Positions 59,912-64,000 of a stretch of 64,000 bases of DNA are shown here, one piece after another. The stretch is from Hymenobacter crusticola (GTDB taxonomy: Bacteria > Bacteroidota > Bacteroidia > Cytophagales > Hymenobacteraceae): the NCBI RefSeq assembly GCF_002154225.1, contig NZ_MTSE01000006.1, forward strand, positions 248,001 through 312,000, in the 5' to 3' direction. Under the pieces are notes generated by a model. The model saw only the letters and a list, made by a program, of their open reading frames with translations. It did no database searches and was not told the DNA's origin. Position 1 is the stretch's first letter. The number at the start of each line of letters is the position of its first letter. Both the position numbers and the translations under genes were made by a program.

Positions 59912-61483
59912 CTAGCCTGGCAACGTCGCCAATGCGCGCTTCAGGTCTTTGCCTTGGTAGATTTGCTTGCCGTCGGCGTAGATGCGCAGGCCTTTGCCTT
60001 TGCCGTACTTCTGGCCGGTTTCGTCCCACAGCACCGTGATGCTCTTACCGTGGTAAGGCACATTATCGAGGCAGAACCACGCCCACTTTCCAGCCGGAAC
60101 AAGTGAGAAGACTTCTACCTTGTTATCGGCGCGGGGCTTCAAGCCGACCAGGTCGCTGATGACTAAGTCGCAGAAGCCGGAGTGATTGTAGAAGCTGCTG
60201 CGGGGGTTGTCACCTTTGAGCCAGTAGCCGTTCTTTTCGTCCTGATACTCACCTAGGTAGGGCACGCCGTTCTTCTGGTGCGAAAGGGCATATTTGCGCA
60301 GCTCGTCGTAGTACACCTGCGGGCTCATACCGTCTTGGTGCTTGTACTGGGTGAGCAGGTTGGCGAGGCCTTTTAGGGTTTGGGTGGTGGCGAAGGGCCA
60401 CACGGCGCCGTCCCATTCGCAGCCGTGGCCGGAGCCGTGCGTTCGGAAGGTGGGGGCGCGGCGCTCGGCGGTGGTCAGGCCCCATTTGGCTTTGAAGCCG
60501 GCCGTGTCGGTGAGCTGCTCCCACTGCTTGGCGTACTTGGCTTTGTCGTCGGGCAGGGAGAAATACCAGGGGATGTAGCCTAGCTCCTCGCGCGACTCGC
60601 AGAGCGGACCAGCTTCGTACTTCACTTTAAAGAATGATGCGGGTTCATCCCATAAATTCTTCTGTACTAAAGTCTTCAGCTCCTTTTCCTTCTGCTTGTA
60701 CTTGCGCGTGAGGCTGTCATTTTTCACCAGCGCCGCCATAGCCGCTAGCGCCTTGGCGTTGCCGTACATGTAGCTGTTGATGGTGGGGCGCACGTTCTTG
60801 GCCTTGCGCGAGCCGCTGATGGATTCCTCCATGGCGTCGCGCACGTCGAATTGCCAGAACATCTGGTTGGGCAGCTTGCGCTCCGTTTCCCACAGGCGGT
60901 AATCGTCGTTGAGGGCGGGCAGCACGGCCTGCACGAAGGCTAGGTCGGGCTTGACGAGGTAGCGGTTGTACACGGCATCATCGAGCCAGCTACTGAAGGC
61001 GTGCAGGTGAGGCTTCTTCTGCTTCGGATCGACGAACAGCCAGAACTTGATGTATTCGTCGAGGTACTGCTGGTTGCGCAGCCAACGCGCCTCGTAGATG
61101 TGGTGCCCCAGGGCGCTGCTGATGGTGTTATGAACGCCCGCGTGGTTCATCGGCGTGATGAACTCCGTGAATACGTAGCCGTCGGGGGTCTGCTTCAGGT
61201 GCTTGCGCATGGTCCACCAGCGGTAGTAGTAGGTCTCCTGAATGGCCGAGTCGGGGCACTCAAACAGCGGCACGTTCTGCGCCATCCAGTCGGCCGACTG
61301 GGCGTTGGTGACGTAGTTTTTCACGGCTTCTTCTGCGTCCAGCGAGTTGAAGTACGCGACGCTGCTTTTCAGCTTATCGGTGTTCAGCACCACGGGCGTG
61401 CTCTGCTGCGCAAAGCTAGGTTGCGGCCGTTGCCACAGGGCTAGGCAAGCGAAGGAGAGAAGAAGCTTGGTTCGTAAATGCAT
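59912..61483 (-). CDS. (Alpha/alpha)6-barrel MGH1-like glycoside hydrolase, exported; GH142 possible
   Basis: The 523-aa product has a signal peptide (KLLLSFACLALWQRPQPSFA). Helical-barrel features: YYYRWWTMRKHLKQTPDGYV (residues 85-104), HLHAFSSWLDDAVYNRYL, QFDVRDAMEESISGSR (acidic Asp216/Glu220) and HGCEWDGAVWPFATTQTL (353-370), typical of the MGH1/GH63-like clan. A short C-terminal beta region ends in YADGKQIYQGKDL. Annotation pipelines call such proteins MGH1-like. In RG-II degradation the beta-L-arabinofuranosidase family GH142 has an (alpha/alpha)6 barrel, so that family should be compared first. The activity is unproven. Confidence 0.7.
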   Translation of the reverse strand: MHLRTKLLLSFACLALWQRPQPSFAQQSTPVVLNTDKLKSSVAYFNSLDAEEAVKNYVTNAQSADWMAQNVPLFECPDSAIQETYYYRWWTMRKHLKQTPDGYVFTEFITPMNHAGVHNTISSALGHHIYEARWLRNQQYLDEYIKFWLFVDPKQKKPHLHAFSSWLDDAVYNRYLVKPDLAFVQAVLPALNDDYRLWETERKLPNQMFWQFDVRDAMEESISGSRKAKNVRPTINSYMYGNAKALAAMAALVKNDSLTRKYKQKEKELKTLVQKNLWDEPASFFKVKYEAGPLCESREELGYIPWYFSLPDDKAKYAKQWEQLTDTAGFKAKWGLTTAERRAPTFRTHGSGHGCEWDGAVWPFATTQTLKGLANLLTQYKHQDGMSPQVYYDELRKYALSHQKNGVPYLGEYQDEKNGYWLKGDNPRSSFYNHSGFCDLVISDLVGLKPRADNKVEVFSLVPAGKWAWFCLDNVPYHGKSITVLWDETGQKYGKGKGLRIYADGKQIYQGKDLKRALATLPG

Positions 61484-61503
61484 GGTTTGTACTACCTCTT
61501 TAT

Positions 61504-61567
61504 GTAGCGCGGACTTTGTGGTCCGCGCCTAGCTTGTTCACGCCGCGGACTACAAAGTCCGCGCTAC
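61504..61567. repeat. 24-bp inverted repeat with CCTAGC in the loop
   Basis: Arms 61504-61527 (GTAGCGCGGACTTTGTGGTC...) and 61544-61567 pair with one mismatch. The loop contains GCCTAGCTTG. It lies between two co-directional genes and is a separate hairpin family from the others in the window. Confidence 0.87.
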
Positions 61568-61592
61568 TTGCACCCGACTGGAGAAGGACACT

Positions 61593-64000
61593 TTATTCAA
61601 AAAGCCAGTCGATTTCCTTTTTCTCCCCGCCCGTCCCTAGGCCAGCGTCGTAGGTGCGCACGTCCTGGTTGCCGTCGATGAAACCTAGGATCAGGCAGGC
61701 GCCCCGGTTTAGGTTCAGAGTGTGCGTGCCGGCTTTGAAGGAGAACGTGTGCACGTTCACAGGCGGTTGGTTGCCGGCGAGCAGTGCGTGAGCGGTTTTG
61801 GTATCGGCCTGGCCGAAGTCGTTGGCGCTGGCGTCGGTTTCGAGTTGCGGCGCTTGCAGGTAGCCCGCGCCTTTTTTCTCAAAGTAGCCTACCAGCACTT
61901 TCACCGGCTTGGTGGCCGAAAACTTCACCTCCGTACCTTGTTTCTGCTGGCTAGCTTTGGAGAGCAGCACTCCTTTCAGGCCCACTAGCTCCGAGGCAAA
62001 CTCCTTGATCTGTGCGGTAGTATCGGCAAAAACTTCTTGCCCCGGCGCAATGGTGTAGTAGCCCTCCACTTTGCTGAGCACGTTCACCGGGGCGTTCTTC
62101 AGAACAACGAGCTTCTTGGCTTGGGCCGAGGGCTTGATGGCCTTCAGCGAGTCGATGTTGTGGCGGAAATTGGTTAGCTCTTTCTCGTACACCGGCAGCA
62201 TTTCCACCCAGGTTTTGTAGGTACCATCCACCCCGCGCATCGGAATTTTGCGCTGGGAGGTTTGCATGCTATTGGCGTAGAGGTAAGCGTTTTGGGTGTG
62301 CTCCACCAGCTTTTTGAAGTGCTCGATACTGCGCTGCAAGGGCGGCACGGCTAGCTCTAGGTCAGCCACGTTGTTGGAGTATTTGTAGCGCAGCACCTGC
62401 ACGGCGGCCCGCGCCTTTTCGGCGTAGAAGTTGGCCATGGCGTCGTAGCAGTACATGTCGTTTTTGAGGCGCTCAAACTCCTCCTTGTTCTTCGTCACGC
62501 TCGGCGCGGCTTTCTCGATGGCGGCCACCGCCTTGCGGCCGTGCACCACCACTTCGTCGGCTACTTGCGGGGGTGTCTCGCCGATGTGCGGCTGACGGGC
62601 GGCTTCTTTCGCGGCATACTCAATAATCATCTCGCCCTCTGGCGCTTCCGAGTTATAGAGCAGCGTAAACAGGCCGTAGCGGTTCGGGTTGATGAGCTGG
62701 CCCATCAGCATACCTAGGGTCAGCGTCTGGCGGTTGCCATCGGTGATGCCGTAGCGGCGCAGGAGCTTCGGCGAGATTTCGCCCGACTCTTCGTAGGCTT
62801 CCAAGATGGCTTTACCGGCTTGTTCGTCGCAGCCGTACATCTCGCCGATGGAGCTGCCCCAGTAGTTCACTTCCGCGGGGCGCGGGCGGTTGGCTTTCCA
62901 GGCGTAGCGGGCCCAGCCTTTGTACCAAATCCAGTCGCGGTCTACTTGCAATTGGCGCTGCGCTACCTTGTCGGCGGTGTAGGGCCAATCCCAGTACGAG
63001 GCTTGCGGGTAGAGGTGCAAGCCGTTGGCTTCGTACACGTTGTGCATGGCTTGCACGCTTTTCTGCATGAAGTCGGCTGAGCCGTAGCGGAAGGGTTCTA
63101 GGTTGGCCAGGATGTGCACGTTCTCAATCTGCACCGTGCCGATGCGGCTCAGGTTGCGGTGCAGCTCGGCCCAGGGGCCGCGGGGCGTGTAAGTTGTCAG
63201 GGCCTCGCCGTTGAACTTGGCTTCCGTGTACAGATTTTTGTAGATGGGCAGCGCCGCTTTCATCACGGCTTGCGCGTCGGTGTCGTGGGCGCGCAGCACG
63301 ATGGGCGGCTGCGTGGTCTGACCGAGGGCTTTCAAGCCGTCCTGCACGCCGGGGATGATGGTTTTGGTAAACCAATCTACGTCGTCTTGGCCCACACCTT
63401 CCATGGCCTCCCCTAGCGCCACCATCAGGCCCACGTTCGGGTACTTCTCCACGAAGGCGGCAATCGACTTACGGGTGTAATCGGCAATGAGCGGCACGAT
63501 GGGCCGGTTGCGGTCCTGGGTTTTGATGTTGTGGTGCTCGGCGAAAGGCTTGGAAACGATAATGTTATAGAACATCTGAATCACCCAGATACCGCGCTTA
63601 TCTGCCTCTTTGGTCACAAAGCCGAAGATTTCTTCATTCTTCTTAAAAGTCGCCTCGTCTACTTCTACCGCGTACGGGTATTCCTTCAAGCGTACCAACG
63701 ACGCAAACGGGTGCCCGTTCCAGAGGTAGAGCGAGTTGTAGCGGTTCTCGACCATCATGTCGAGGTACTTCACCCACAGCTCTTTATCGTAGAGCCACGG
63801 AAACACCTCGGGCGTGTACGGATACTCGTACACGCCGCGGCCGGGCAAGTACGTTGGTTTTTGAACCCCGATGCAGGTACCGCGCAGCACCATTTCGGGC
63901 TGGTCGATATAAGAAATCTGCTCAGGTAACGCCTGCTTTTCCTTCACCTGATCGGCTAGTTCCAGGCAACCGTACAGAGCGCCTGAGTCGTCGGCACCGG
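61593..64000 (-). CDS. GH67/GH138-like alpha-uronidase candidate, 5' end beyond window
   Basis: About 802 residues are visible, and the frame remains open to base 64000 (reading ...LYGCLELADQ before the first listed codons), so the true start is outside. The N-terminal GALYGCLELAD segment, MVLRGTCIGVQKP and the TIM barrel (KYLDMMVENRYNSLYLWNGH, KRGIWVIQMFYN, VGLMVALGEAMEG, PPIVLRAHDTDAQ) resemble large GH67-type uronidases. A helical and beta C-terminal part follows. GH138, the RG-II alpha-galacturonidase family, is a similarly large secreted family and fits the locus. I could not distinguish GH138 from a GH67/GH115-like relative by eye. Glu in ALGEAMEG is a candidate catalytic residue. Confidence 0.65.
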   Translation of the reverse strand, partial: GADDSGALYGCLELADQVKEKQALPEQISYIDQPEMVLRGTCIGVQKPTYLPGRGVYEYPYTPEVFPWLYDKELWVKYLDMMVENRYNSLYLWNGHPFASLVRLKEYPYAVEVDEATFKKNEEIFGFVTKEADKRGIWVIQMFYNIIVSKPFAEHHNIKTQDRNRPIVPLIADYTRKSIAAFVEKYPNVGLMVALGEAMEGVGQDDVDWFTKTIIPGVQDGLKALGQTTQPPIVLRAHDTDAQAVMKAALPIYKNLYTEAKFNGEALTTYTPRGPWAELHRNLSRIGTVQIENVHILANLEPFRYGSADFMQKSVQAMHNVYEANGLHLYPQASYWDWPYTADKVAQRQLQVDRDWIWYKGWARYAWKANRPRPAEVNYWGSSIGEMYGCDEQAGKAILEAYEESGEISPKLLRRYGITDGNRQTLTLGMLMGQLINPNRYGLFTLLYNSEAPEGEMIIEYAAKEAARQPHIGETPPQVADEVVVHGRKAVAAIEKAAPSVTKNKEEFERLKNDMYCYDAMANFYAEKARAAVQVLRYKYSNNVADLELAVPPLQRSIEHFKKLVEHTQNAYLYANSMQTSQRKIPMRGVDGTYKTWVEMLPVYEKELTNFRHNIDSLKAIKPSAQAKKLVVLKNAPVNVLSKVEGYYTIAPGQEVFADTTAQIKEFASELVGLKGVLLSKASQQKQGTEVKFSATKPVKVLVGYFEKKGAGYLQAPQLETDASANDFGQADTKTAHALLAGNQPPVNVHTFSFKAGTHTLNLNRGACLILGFIDGNQDVRTYDAGLGTGGEKKEIDWLFE

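Overview
The window looks like chromosome of a G+C-rich member of the Bacteroidota, most likely a Hymenobacter-type cytophagalean. The evidence is a SusC/SusD pair, many exported glycoside hydrolases with Bacteroidota-style signal peptides or lipoboxes, SSS-family sugar symporters, and dense G+C-rich intergenic hairpins. I could not search databases, so the taxonomy is inference. Nearly the whole 64 kb is one large pectin-directed polysaccharide utilization region. Both edges cut through genes: a GH127-like enzyme on the left and a GH67/GH138-like enzyme on the right.

Layout. 1-5717 (+ strand): GH127/DUF1680, an SGNH sialate-O-acetylesterase-like esterase and a DUF5703/GH95-related protein. 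5745-21132 (- strand): an unknown lipoprotein, an SSS symporter, a Gfo/Idh/MocA oxidoreductase, an exported RhaM-like protein coupled to a short GH78, a GH141-like beta-helix protein, an STN-alpha/beta-hydrolase esterase, a sialidase-like propeller lipoprotein and a full-length GH78. 21406-26016: an A+T-richer island with two unknown proteins, an AraC regulator, an SDR, a DUF433/DUF5615 toxin-antitoxin-like pair and DUF5713. 26131-46207 (- strand): GH2, a DUF559 nuclease gene inside an inverted-repeat-bounded element, a BNR-type propeller protein, a GH43-like lipoprotein, a GH140-like apiosidase, a beta-helix/DUF6298 fusion, PL1, SusD, SusC and an L-fucose-isomerase-like protein. 47340-48236 (+): an AraC regulator. 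48293-64000 (- strand): a DapA-family aldolase, SSS symporter, GH2 with malectin, GH95, GH28, an (alpha/alpha)6 MGH1-like enzyme and the GH67/GH138-like enzyme.

How the genes fit together. PL1 and GH28 cut homogalacturonan. The combination of GH140 (apiosidase), GH141, GH127, GH95, two GH78, two GH2 and exported esterases resembles the enzyme set known for rhamnogalacturonan II (RG-II). SusC/SusD would import oligosaccharides. The isomerase, the DapA-like aldolase, the oxidoreductase and two SSS symporters would handle the released rare sugars. No hybrid two-component sensor or ECF sigma pair is visible; an AraC regulator divergent from the isomerase-SusCD operon is the likely control gene.

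The most unusual DNA-level features are the repeats. One family has about 48-bp arms of C-rich sequence. One copy encloses a DUF559 endonuclease gene like a small transposon. A partial copy has inserted 69 bp in frame, with a 6-bp flanking direct repeat, into the signal-peptide region of a secreted protein. A second set of nested hairpins (outer GTCATGCTGAGC arms, inner GAGACGCAA or GAGAAATCTCGC arms) fills most intergenic gaps and shows paired changes in its arms. CTAG is used unusually often in both genes and repeats. I saw no tRNA, rRNA or CRISPR array.
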